From Rotaria socialis (Eukaryota; Rotifera; Eurotatoria; Philodinida; Philodinidae): a stretch of DNA of 64,000 nt. The first letter of the stretch is position 1. Each line of letters opens with the position of its first letter. The stretch is taken from the NCBI GenBank assembly GCA_905331475.1, contig CAJNYU010004477.1, positions 2,887 to 66,886 of the forward strand, read 5' to 3'. A program made the translations under genes and the position numbers. A model generated the notes under the pieces. That model saw only the letters and a list, made by a program, of their open reading frames with translations, was not told where the DNA came from and made no database searches. Below are positions 36,869 through 49,316 of this stretch, piece after piece.

Positions 36869-39000
36869 GATTACAATAAATTATTGTAACAAATAGTTAT
36901 TGAATTACTAATCAAACCATAAACAAGCAGCAAAATAGCTAACCACGTGTATTTGTATGTGATCGAAAAGAAAAGAAAGTGAATGAGCTACAAGCGCCAC
37001 AATCGAATTAGTCATCATATTGGTCCTGACACGTGCTAGACTATACAACAAATTTGAATGAAAACTAAATTTTATATTATTCTTATAGAGAGAGAGAGAG
37101 AGAGAGAGAGAGGAATTTCTTCAAATATATTTTGAACGATATAAAAAGCTTTTCAAATAACACAACCCAATTTTCGAGGAGGACGAAAAAAGCATTTCAT
37201 TTGGTGTTATGTATTTGCTGATAACAGTATATGTTTATTCGACGTTTTGTACACAGATAAGGGTACACGTCTTTTTATATTAAAGCACAACCGGATATCG
37301 ATGCTAGAGATTTATTTTCATAAATTCTCTATGTGTGAACAAGTGAAAAATTGAAGTATTAGGTACTCTTCGGAAAAAACTTAACGTAGAATGATTTTGT
37401 GTTATTTTCTTACACATCTAGAGAGCAGTTTAGCGTAAAGGGAACTTTTCCTTTGGAGATTTTTTATAAGAAATTCTAGCAAATTTTCATGCGATTTAAT
37501 TTTCTTTTGAAAAAAATATTAAAGAAAAACGTTTTCTGCTGATCTTTTACCCTTGATCATACATTAAAACAATTGGAAATTCTATTTCGGCATTTTTCCT
37601 CATATAAAATAAAATAAGTTCATCGTTCATTTTTATGTGAAAAACATTTATATCGTATTCTAATTCAAATAAGATGACGAAGAAAAGAAGCTTTGGATAT
37701 CCGGTCGAATTTCCATTCTGAAAATTTTACAGATGCAACTTTAACAACAATAAGTTATGTGTCATAAACTCGGCTACTTCTCTTTACTCACCTGGCACCA
37801 AAATAAATAACAAATGCACTGTCTTCTTAACGATGATGTAGAGATTTCATGTCGAGTTATCCTACTTCGTTTTATGCCATTGAAAACCTACGAATACAGG
37901 AACTGTTTTTTTTTTCAATAAAAATTTGTCTCTATTTCATGGTATATTCTTAGCAGAAGATTTATAATAAAAAGAGAAAAATCACTTGAAATCAAACTTG
38001 TAAATCTATCAATTTGATCGACGAAGCATATTCAATTAAATTGAAATACGAATTATGTATTTCTATTCACCACAAAAGCGTTTCTTCTTGTCATAAGAGT
38101 GTTTGAAATATTCACATTTTGTAACTAGCTCGTCAGTTATTGACCCGAGCCATCTTTTTTGTTTTACTTATTGTAACTATTATTTACCTGATATTCTTTT
38201 GTCTTCGTTTGACAAATAAAACGAAGTCATTAAATACTGTGTTGTGTATATTTTAAGAGATGACCTAAAAATTTCTATTGATAATACTTGACTATTCGAA
38301 TCTTTAGTACGGAGAGTCCAGATAACAAGTCTATTGTCAATGCTGTTCATGAATATCTTCGTCTAATATTTTGTATCACATGGTCTATTATTAGAAAACC
38401 GTTTTTGTGTACCTCTGTTTATCTGACACGATCTCGAAACTTTTCTTGATGTGCGATAGTATTATCAAACGTTCTTTTTGTTTGTGTCTTTAAATTATTT
38501 CATTTGTAAGTAAAACATATATTGAATATCTTTAAATTTTAAATTGAGCAAAAAATCATGATAAAAAATGTTTAATAGATAATATTGCTTTGTAACAATT
38601 GACTCTTTTATAATAGTAGTGTTATTAATAAAGCAAGAAAAACCGTCAAACTATTGTTTTATCATCATTCACTTGCTTTGCTTTTATTTCCTGAATAAGA
38701 AAAAGTCTTGTGAAAAAGAAAAGGAACATCCAACAACTACGGAGATTCGCGAAACTTGCGCACACATGAGAATGGCACGGAACTTCAACGAGCAAGAATT
38801 AGACAGAAAAAGTATCACGTGAAAATGAAGAAATAAGAAAAGAACATACCAACGGAATTCTAAAATGAATAGGTAGAAAGTTGAACAGGCAAAGGGAAGT
38901 AATCACAAAAAAAAGGAAAACAGAAGAACAAACAAAAATGTCACCGGGATGATGGTCTATTTGTCATTAAACTCCAAGCTTGTTCGTCATGTTTAATGTT
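36869..39000. other. Interval between Tudor and PPP5C genes
   Basis: This is the Tudor upstream region and the PPP5C 3' flank, both minus-strand. A perfect palindrome TTACAATAAATTATTGTAA lies at 36871-36889, next to the Tudor ATG. An (AG)13 run lies at 37087-37112. No gene is supported in the remaining 1.9 kb. Confidence 0.45.
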
Positions 39001-42000
39001 CTACATCAAGCCAAACATTGATAGTTGGTTAGCATACATCATTGGACGAACAGCTGGATGCGGTACAGCAGTATACGATGTAAATTTAGGTCTTATGTCA
39101 TCACCAGTTATTGTAATATAGGCACCTTTGTTTCCCATTGTATCGCAATAGTTCGGTGCCGAAAATACAGTAATACATTTTCCTTAAATAGAAAAATAAA
39201 ACAGTTCAATGTATTTATTAGTATGTTTGTTTCGTTACCATTATGAGCGAGTTCATAGCCTTCTTGTTTAACTTCATGGCTGCGAACAACATATTCTAAA
39301 TTATTTAATTTAAGAAAACGTTCAGTAACATCAGGACCGAATTGAAGACCTAGGAAATATTGAAATAGTGATTTAGTGTTCATAGGGAGAGAAAAAAAAC
39401 TTGATTTCAATATTTACCAACACCACGTTTACTTTCCGATCGACCAGCTTGCGGTTGTGGATCACTCCATAAGATTTCTGACATTAATCCTTCTTCGGGT
39501 GGTTGTTTAACGCGATCAACAGCACGAATATCTTTTAATGTAACATCATCCTTACTAAATAATCCGCCGTGCATAACCTAAAGCAAATATGAATTCATAC
39601 CATTAATCTGCTACTTTCGAAGGATTATGTGACCACAAATCCTAACGGCAAGCATCAGCCCGGATTTCATCGATTCATAGGTACTAAAGCTTTGTTTGAT
39701 ATATATCGTTTCTCTATTCTGATCATTTTATCTAGACCATATTGATAGAGATATTTTTGTTGAATGTGTTACTCGAAAGCTCTGATCCTGTTGAAGAATA
39801 GATGTTGTTTTTTTTTAATGAAAACTTGCCATGAGATTTACTCGAAAAATCATGCTAGTTGTTAAGAGTCCTGGCTCATGCATTGTGAGCTAAACTGACT
39901 CATCCTATTTACAGCAGCTTACTCCTAAGCTGACTATTTTCAAAAATGAACTACGCGCTCAACTCGATATATTTAGAATATTGCAATTTGTGTAACTCGT
40001 ATTTTAAATGAATTGTAAGATCTTGCCTATGTATCAAAGTTTTCTGCAAGGAAAGTATATGTTTGCATCATCATTTTGGCATAGAGCAACCGATGAATAG
40101 CGTGAACGGAAATCATTGGCTTAGGTATAAAGATGACTAAGGGCAGTCTGAAATAGCAACGATATTAAAACGAGGTAGACCTTTCGGCATAATTTATCCA
40201 GTAATAAATTTAAGTTTTGTTTAATTCAGGAATATTGGCAGTACGGAAGAAATTCTAAAAGTATTCAGGGATTGGTAATCAATTAAAGTTGTTTCCTCGA
40301 ACACACACCTGTATATACGCCTTAAATATTAATAATATATTCTCAAGAATAGCAATGCATCATTTAGAAAAGTTCGGCTTATCGAAGTTGTAAATAAACT
40401 AACTTACAAGAATTTTATTATTGATGCAATGCGATAATGGCAAATAATTAAAAACTTCAGTAAATAATTGAAACATTTGTGCTGTATATTTTGCTTTGAC
40501 TTCACCTTCAAATCCATACATTTGATTCATTGTTAATGATTCATGATTACCTGCAATACACAAATAGATCATTTACCAAGTGCAATCAATGAAATCATCA
40601 AACTAACCTCGAGCAAGAAAGAAATGATTTGGATAGAGTAATTTAAATCCAAATAAAGTAAGAATACACTCAACACTGAATGAACCACGATCGACGAAAT
40701 CGCCATTAAATAACTAAATATGGAAACATAAAGATCAATCTTATTCAAAACTATTCTTTTTTTAAATGTACATATGGATTATCTTCGGATGGTGGTCCGT
40801 TTAAGGCAAAAATATTTAATAAATCATAAAATTGTCCATGAACATCTCCACAAATAGTAAATTTATGTTTCTAAAAGCAAACGGGGGCAAACATGTGCAA
40901 GATATTAGATAGTATTAAATACTGACTTTTGGTACAGTAATATCAATTAACGTTGGTAACGATTTAAGCAATGTTAGAATTTGTAGAATAATCTAAATAA
41001 AATAAAAAATATTATCTTTTATCAGAGATTAAAAAAAGCAATGTTTTACTTGGTAAGCATATTTCTTATGAAGTTTCTTTTGGCTTTCAAAATACGGCAA
41101 TACTGCGTACATAAATTCTTTTGTAACTAGACCATCAACATCTAAATGTGGTCCGTCGTATTCTTTTTCTACAACTAAAATAAAACATTAAATTTAGATT
41201 TATTAAAAAATATGGCAAAAAGAGGAATATTAACTCATGGTATTGAGTTCAATTTGATTTGCAACTGATTTCGATGATTCATCAACAGCAATCGCTTTTT
41301 CAAAACGAATGCGTGTTACAACTTTTTTACATTCTTCATATTTCATTGTTGCATCTTTATCGTTGGGACATGCTTTTGTGACCTGGAAACGTTAGTGTTA
41401 AATTCAATTGTGAACTATTTGAAGAAAGAATCATCAATTAAAACTTACATATTCGTAATCAGATAAAGCTAATGTATATTTTCCTAGAGCCATATAAGAC
41501 GATGCTCGACGATAAAATGCCTAAGAAAGATTACGATATAAAAATAATAGTTAGAATTGAATCATGGAGCTGAATATATGTAGGCTTATAGACGTAGACT
41601 GTCTTTATGTAACGGTGCATAAGCAAAATCACGTGTTAACGAAGTAACTATAAAAAATTAAGTTGCATCTATCTTTGCATTACGAACGTTGAAATATATA
41701 ATCAAATTAGGAAGTGGAATACACATTTTCAACACTACAAATCTTCATTTAGAGTCTCCAAAAACAAAAGTAGTAATATAAAAATGTATGTGTTTATAAC
41801 TTTATATGATATTTATGAAGCAAGCTCCTAAGAGAAAGTCTTTTAGGGCTTTATCTTGCTCGAAAATTTCTTTAGAGGTGTATGTTATGCCATAGGACTT
41901 ATTACGACTTTTCTTTTATATTTATAGAAATATTTGTTAAGTACTTTTAAATTAATAGTCAACCTAAAAATTCAAAAAATATTTATACAAACTTATGCTA

Positions 42001-43188
42001 CAAGAGCTTGATCAGAAAAAAACCCTTGTCAAGAATTAAATATAAATAATATATAGGTACATTATTTTTTACCAAGAAATTCTTATAAAAAAAACTTCAA
42101 ATAATTGAGAAACGAAGTAACGATGTGACCCAACGATTCGCATAACATTCGACAATTCAAACTGTCTAGTTGTATAATCAATACCACTGCTTGTCCGATT
42201 CTGACTTTTAAAGTGCATTACAACAATTAGGAGAAAAAATGTTATCTATACTTTGTTTATCATGTTATTTCAAATAATAATTAGTTTCTTGTTTGACAAT
42301 ATGAATTATATTTTGAAAAGACCCGAATTATAGACATGTCATAGCTAGCTCATGATAAGTTCATGATCGCAAACAGAGAGATTTACAACAAAACAAAACA
42401 AAAAGATATCCGGAAAAGAGGAGAACCTTAATAACTCTTGACTTTTCAGTATGATTAAGTTACTTTAAATGCGTGCCTTTCTTAGCAATAATATTATTTC
42501 TTAATATTTTTCATCAAACTTTCACAGATTACTTCGGCATTGAAAACTAAATCTATTTACATTGTCACATCGTGATTCGGACTATGTAGCGAAACGAGAT
42601 AAAGCAAACAATGTGAATTGTCGAACAATACACATATGATTGGATTAGGCTCCGACTTAATTAAGTTTCTTGCTTTCTTGAACCTTCTTTAAAAATATGA
42701 TAACCAAAATTTCCCTACGGTACGCAACTATGCCTCAGTTGGATCAGGAAGTCTTTTTCTACAGAGCTACATATATATCGATACGTAGTGTAAAATAATC
42801 TTTTATATACAGTCAACAAAATGAATTACTTTGATGTATCTTGAATCATATTCAAGTGCTTTTTTAGCATCAATTAATGCATAGCCGTACCATTCACGGC
42901 GAAGATAAGCAAAACTTCGATTTGAATATAAAATTGCATCGGGATGAATTTCAATCGCTTTTGAATATAATTCAGTTGCTTTTTCATAATCACCATCTAA
43001 ATAGATTTCGAGAGAAATAGTTTGTTTTTTAAACAAAAAGTTTTTTTTTCTTCACTTTTAAATGCTTCATTTGCTTGAGCTTTTATCATATCAGCTGCTT
43101 CTTTACCAATAGATATTTCATGTTTAGCAGCTTCCAAGCTACTAGTCTCTAATTTTTCTGTTAAATCTTGCTCAACAGTTGATGCCAT
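39001..43188 (-). CDS. PPP5C: Serine/threonine-protein phosphatase 5
   Basis: Twelve exons join in phase to 503 residues (human PPP5C is 499): 43188-43056, 42996-42830, 41520-41449, 41382-41235, 41174-41050, 40992-40927, 40870-40772, 40713-40608, 40550-40408, 39577-39418, 39349-39239, 39182-39001. N-terminal TPRs ([48 protein letters not shown]) bind the HSP90 tail and hold the enzyme autoinhibited. The PPP catalytic core has all metal and phosphate ligands: GDVHGQ, GDFVDRG, GNHES, HGG, RSHEV and SAPNYC. The C-terminal segment ends [17 protein letters not shown] replaces the more usual GDTHGQ of PP5, as in other PPP enzymes. Introns 2 (1.3 kb) and 9 (0.8 kb) are long. AG lies directly before the ATG (CTGCTTTTAG|ATG), and the SEC61G stop is 157 nt upstream on the same strand, suggesting a shared transcript. 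Confidence 0.93.
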
Positions 43189-43200
43189 CTAAAAGCAGAG
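43189..43200 (-). promoter_or_regulatory. Candidate spliced-leader acceptor abutting the PPP5C start codon
   Basis: The minus strand reads CTCTGCTTTTAG immediately followed by the PPP5C ATG. No cis donor is needed between the SEC61G stop and this site. Bdelloids use spliced-leader trans-splicing, and the short same-strand gap fits an operon. Confidence 0.45.
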
Positions 43201-43344
43201 CGTCAACTAAAAAATAATCTTTCAAACCTGATTAAAAAGACTATTGCATGAATAAATAGACTCGGTTATGTTTTATACGAACAAAAAGAAAAAGAGTGAA
43301 CGAAAAAAAAAGAGTGATTGTTCTCTGAAGGAAGAGCTGTAGTT

Positions 43345-45056
43345 TTATGAGCCCCTAAAATTAAAAAATTTAAATTAAAAAATGATAAATTAATTTTTTA
43401 ACATACACAATGATGTTATTGATCTAAAATATTCAAAAGATTAGATCGTTTAAAAACAAAGAAAGAGACTTACTGGAATGTGAATAAGTTTCACAAAAAA
43501 ACCAATAAAACCCATGATAGCAAATCCTATTCAAGAAACAAAAAACAGTAACAATTTATTATGAAGATTTTATTTTTACCAATTGCTGTTGCCATAGCGA
43601 TCTTTTGATATTCTAAAAAAATATACATTATAATTTAGAATATGTTATTAATCAACGAATTTCAATTTAATTCCAACGAAAATATTTTCCAGGCAAAAAT
43701 AAATATTTCATCTATTTCTATAGATAGATAAGCAGAGCAATGAAAGGCTATACACTTAAAACGAAAAAATCTATTGATATTCAGGTTCAGCAATTCATTG
43801 CATTATTAGGATAAATCAATTAAACTAGAAAATTCTCATGGTAAATATGTATGAGCCTAGATATTTCATTTTCACGATTTCATCTGCTTGCACTGGAAAA
43901 TTTAAACAGCATGGTGTTTTTTTCTTGCCATGCTTGGATAAAGATCGGCCATTAACTTCAGAAAAAAAATAGTATTTTACATACTCAAAAGGTATGTCTT
44001 ATGTAATTGACCGATCTCTATCTAACCATGACGTAAAATCAACACTTTAAAATTTTTGAAGTATAAGTACGCAGCACATCTTAATATTCGAGCAGGGCTG
44101 CCAACCGCACTCCATTTTGCTATTTTATACTCCATTTAGACTTTTCTCATTTTGATAAAGAAATACATAATACAATGTGTTGATAAATAACTGACCGATA
44201 GATATATTAGCATCCATTTTGTTTAACTTAGTCTTGAATTATTTGGTTTCACAAACTATTTTTACTATGAATAATGAAATCAGTTTTATTGAATTTTTCT
44301 CCTGTTCTAATTTCTCATCGTTTGATTATTTTTTCCTATTAAATTTGACAGATACATATTGCCTCAAAAATGAATATAGTTTTAGACTTTCTCTTCAATA
44401 TATTCGTTCTTGGGGATAATCTTCGCATGGCATTGAATAATGGTTATGAAAATGAAATTCTTAATAATTCAGAGATAAAAATAACTGAAGAACTTCTTAG
44501 TTTTCGAGACAAACCAACTACCACCAATATCAAAGAAAAAAAGCAGTTCATCATAGTCAAAAAAAGCGCTGTATCTTCAGCCAAAAATGGTCGACACATC
44601 CTAAATATACAACATTTCTCAGAGAATGTCGAATTAATAAATATTTTACTCATTGTTCTTTATGTGAATCAGATTTTTCTATTTCTAAGGGTAGCGTTTA
44701 TCTGATTGGTTTTCTCAATTAAATCGTCTTCTTTTTAGGAGGTAGATAATGTACCCCATTTGAAAAATAAGAAATGGCAGCCCTGTATTCGAGTGTCTTG
44801 AACATGTACAGGCTATAAACAAATCATAATTGGTATTCCTTAGTTTGGACAAATTAATATACACAGAGATCTAAAAACTGAGTTGCGGGGTACTCAGCCT
44901 GCTAGTTAGCATCAGTATAAGTCGGAAGTATGGTGTTCAACTTAATAATAATCAATAAATACCTTTTCGATCGGGTTTGGTACATTTTTTAATTAAACGG
45001 AATGAATCCTTAAAAAATTGAATGAATGATTGGATGTATGGTTGTACTTGATCCAT
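43345..45056 (-). CDS. SEC61G: Sec61 gamma subunit of the ER translocon
   Basis: Five exons (45056-44963, 43612-43580, 43526-43474, 43423-43407, 43354-43345) join in phase to 68 residues, the family's normal size. The amphipathic N-terminal helix is [20 protein letters not shown], then CTKPDRK, the conserved [20 protein letters not shown], and a single tail-anchored span [17 protein letters not shown]. The protein clamps the two halves of the Sec61 channel in the ER membrane. The last two coding exons are only 17 and 10 nt. If the 17-nt exon is read through, the C terminus becomes [12 protein letters not shown] instead of VGS, so splicing of the micro-exons is supported by conservation. Intron 1 (1.35 kb) carries a 693-bp hAT insertion. 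PPP5C follows 157 nt downstream on the same strand. Confidence 0.93.
44093..44785 (+). mobile_element. hAT-type element in SEC61G intron 1, with transposase remnant
   Basis: The termini CAGGGCTGCCA and TGGCAGCCCTG form an 11-bp perfect inverted repeat. The element is flanked by the exact 8-bp duplication TATTCGAG (44085-44092 and 44786-44793). Inside, on the plus strand, an open stretch from about 44400 runs through [15 protein letters not shown] and [12 protein letters not shown]. After a one-base frame change it continues as [16 protein letters not shown], the start of a BED-type zinc finger typical of hAT transposases. The catalytic RNase-H part is missing, so the copy is non-autonomous. 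It lies in reverse orientation to the host gene and splits no exon. Confidence 0.85.
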
Positions 45057-48000
45057 TTAGTTTATTTCTTAAATAAAATCTAGAATACATTAAACAAAAA
45101 TCATCCATCAGGATACACGTGAATAAAGTGATTTTCGACTGTACACCACACCATTTCTATTGAAAATAAATGGGCTTGATAATGTTTCTTAAGCAATGCT
45201 ATGAATTCTATTAAATATTTAACTACATGTTTGCTTTTTTGTTTTCTTTCATAGAAATAAATTAATTATAAATAATAAATAAGTAATTAACTTCAATAAG
45301 TATATAAAAATAGCTATTTAAATAATGTTAAACAGGCGTAAAATCATGCTATCAAAAGCAAGGAAAAAGTCAATTTGTTAATGAAATTTCACAAAGTGAT
45401 AAATGACATTCTATTAACGCTTGCAAAAAAAAGCAAGAAATCCTAATTTCAAATTAAAAACTTCATATTCAAATCGATATAGCCCATGCAACATGTTTCA
45501 CCATCATTATCATCTAAAAAACCTAAGTATGAAAATTTTAAACTAGAAGAAAAACTAATCTTTATTTATCTTACCAGAGTAAAGCAATATCTTGATGGAG
45601 AAGAATCACTTAGTTGATTAAAATCTATTTAGATGATATAGCTGTTTTCGCAAAGAATTCAATAAATAAATAATGAATAAAATGACTTTTTTTACTTCTT
45701 TCATGGTTTACCTTGACTATTTATTTCCATTGTTGTCATAGAATTATGCGTCGTTCTACTGTTATTGTTTTACAGAAGATCTAGAAAGAAAACAGGATCA
45801 ATACTGGATACTGTCCTTTTTTTACTTTTATACTTGACAATGGAAGTTTGAACAGAATCAAGGATAATCATTGGTAACAAAAATTCAATGTTACAGGTGT
45901 TCTTTAGAATTCGAAGTAAATACATTGTCTTCAAAAGAACAAAATTTATTCTTCGATAAGAACAGGTAAAAATATGTTTTGTTTGTTGTCTGTTATTTCT
46001 ACATAGATATATATTTATACTGATTTGTGATCTTCATGTAAAACTAGAAGATGTTGATAGAAAAAAAATGGAAGCAATATTTCAACAAATAAGAAATAAA
46101 TTTCATTACTAATTTCTTTATTTGTTACATAAATAACTATCGCAAAACAATCTGTAGACTAGCGACATCATTCAATTCCTAGATTTTCCCAGCAATCTAC
46201 GTCTTTTAAATTTAATACAATTGATTATTTATCTGATAGGATAGGGACTCGATGAAACGACAAAAAAAAGAAAATTTATTCAATTCTAAGTGTTCAAGTA
46301 TTGCATATTCTATGCTGGTATCATATTTTCTCATGATCCTGTTTGCAATTATTTTTAGAAGAAAGTTTTCTCAATACAAATCAATATATTTTCCGTCGCT
46401 GACTTTTATAATCCATTCTATCGATCGATTGTATGATAGAACTGAAAAAGAATAATTTGAAATTTTATAAAATTCTGCTGTCTCAGATATTAGAATTTTC
46501 GCAGTAGTCAACATCATATTATATGCTAAAAGTACTGAACTTTATTTTTTGATTGCAGTAGCCTTGTTGTACTTTGGTTATGAATGCAAACTTGTACAAC
46601 GTGATGATGTGTTGATATTCGCTAGTTGAAATTTCAATGAAGTTTTTGTTTTATCTCATTATTGATCCATAGAACGCGCTAAATTGTGTACAAAGAAATA
46701 AGTTTAAAATAGAAGGTCCCAAATGTTCTAAATTTTGCAAAAACTAGCGTACTTTCTTTAGTGTAAAGTACTGATTCCAAGAAGCAGGAATCAGCGTACT
46801 CTGAATAGCAAATAGCTAATCTCGATTTTAAATTTGAATATCACACTCCACCTATGCTCAGGCTAACTGACATTTAAACTTAGTTAGTTCCAAATCTTGC
46901 CTAGCATTATCAAATAATACTAAAGTACTCCCACGATTAATGAATTATGGAAGATCATACGAGCTTAAAATGTATGTATAAGTTTGCAGTCATCAATAGA
47001 TTGAATTTATACTTGAAGTTCATTGAACATGTTAGAGTAGATATGATATAAACTGCAATTTTGTACTTTCGTTTAGAATGTTATTCAAATAAAATGATTC
47101 AACGTATTCTATATTTCGCTTCTAAAATTATCTTATCAACATATTTCATTTACTTCCTGATTTGTCGTAGATAACACAAGACAAAAAAAAATAATTAAGA
47201 TTACAAATGCTTAACATATGAATATTGAAGATCGCTATTAACAAAAGAATTCGCACGTTCTTTCATTTCAATAGTTTTCCAACTTGACTTTTTGATACAT
47301 ATTCGTTTTCACTGCGTGGGTGAATATACTATCATATAATTCTCGCTTTAAAAGAATTGATTCCCATTTCTTTTTTTTCATTGATTGTCTCAGTTATATC
47401 ATCGATTCATCTAACGTTCACCTATATATAATATCTAAAGTCAACTTTCATTTAACAATAGAAGGTCTAATGAATCAAAAATCAACGTTGACTTGGTACA
47501 AACAGAAGCAGGCGCCATCCTTTTTTCTTCCTAGTTCGAATCATTACCACATTATACGTTTCAAATTTCGCTTACATGAAAAACATGAATACTCACATGT
47601 ATATACATATATATGTGTGTAATCAGTGCAGATCGACTTTCTAGAAAAATTAAAATGCGAGTTATTGGTCCAAAAAAAAACAACACGAAATAGTGAGACA
47701 GATTTCTTTTTTCTCTCACACGATCTAACTAATCCTTTATACTCGATTGATTGGTAAATGACAGCAGATCGAATGCAGAACAATAGACAAGCTAACAGAC
47801 TATAATGTGTCTCTTATTACCACAATGAAAGCACGAATCAATCAAATAGCAACACGTTCACCGCCGTCATCATCATGATTGTTTACTTCTGAATACATAT
47901 TCACTCACTTACTCACTAGTCGCCTGTCATCCGACTAATAGTTCATACTGATTGTGCTCGTGGTGATGTTTGCTTACGGTTAATCGATACCCACCTTCTT

Positions 48001-49237
48001 CTACTCTTTCGAATCTGTCTATAGAATGATGATCATTTAGATTTAAATAGACAAACGCGTGTTCAATGATGATGAATATGTTATCATGAAAATTAAAATC
48101 TATATCGGTTTATACATAGACACTCTTCAAATGTTTCGATATATATATAAGATGATTTTCTTTGCTGATGATAACTTACCGCTCTTTACCTACTGCATAT
48201 GTACTCACGCTCTTTTGAAAAAAAAAGAAGTATATCAAGAAGAGAGCGACCAAAGGAGAGAATATGAATTGCAACTCAATTGAGTGTTTTTCAAATGTAT
48301 GTGATATATAGATATATTTATGTAGATTAAAAAATAATATCATACTGATTAGAACATTTTTTTGAAGAAGAAGAAGAAGAACTCTCACTAAATTCAATGA
48401 TGAAGTCAATAGAAAAAGTTCAAATCTTATTTCAGCTTGAAATTTTATTATTTTTTTCGCCTAAAAGTTTTATCTGTAATTCAATAAATTCAAGAAGTGC
48501 GATTCCTTTACTGGACTACACAAATAAAACATTTTTTTTCTTCCTCGTCTAAATATATAATATAATGCGTATATATGTAGATCAATTTACTTCAAGATTT
48601 ATTTATTCATAATCTCAACATAGAAGAAAAAATCTATAAAAGAAATATTTATCCTTATTGCAATAAAAAAAGAGTCTATCGAATAGTTTTCAATTATAAG
48701 AAGAAATTGACATATTCTCTCGAAATTTACTTTAATAACATATAATTCTATAAAGATCTCTTGCCATTTCGCACATACTCTCCTCTACTTCACTCGTTCG
48801 TTCGTTCGTCCTTCTGTGTCATATAAAGATGATTATATCCAATCGGAATTTTTTTCTCTTCGCTCTCTATTCATTCAATCAAATTTGAGCTTGAACTCAA
48901 CAAGTATCAATGTCCTCTTACTAATGCATATGCTTCTCCTCTTCTCATCATCACCTTTCTCTATTACGAGGCAAATAAAATATTTTATTCTTTCTCACTC
49001 ACACCCTCTCTCTCTCTCTCTCTCGCATTCACTCTTTACATCCCAAATACAACGACATCAGTGTGCGTAAATCGAGAGCAAACAACTCTCTATTATATAC
49101 CGATACACACAAACGCTTTCTCGTACTCGTATTGGCCTATTCATTTGTTGCACACATACACATTTTCAACAACAACGACAATTCTCTTACGAATTATTAT
49201 CTCAACTTCTTTTTTCTCTTGTTGCTGCCTATTTTCA

Positions 49238-49268
<31 letters not shown>

Positions 49269-49316
49269 CTTATATATCAAACGTACGTGTATAAGATAAG
49301 ACCCTACGACGAGACA
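45057..49316. other. Gene-free interval upstream of HHEX
   Basis: A 4.3-kb A+T-rich stretch between the divergent SEC61G and HHEX genes. Short open frames (46252, 47320, 48059, 48816, 49061) lack domains and splice partners. A TC run (about 49007-49024) and an (AT)n run (49242-49268) lie just before HHEX. The developmental regulator downstream makes this the likely place of cis-regulatory modules, but I can point to no specific site. Confidence 0.4.

Noticed and set aside
44219-44705. Two plus-strand ORFs as host genes inside SEC61G intron 1
   Set aside because: They lie within the hAT element bounded by TATTCGAG duplications and are better explained as transposase remnants.
49287-49316. In-frame GTG start upstream of the HHEX ATG
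   Set aside because: Non-ATG starts are rare in animals, and the ATG at 49317 is a better start.
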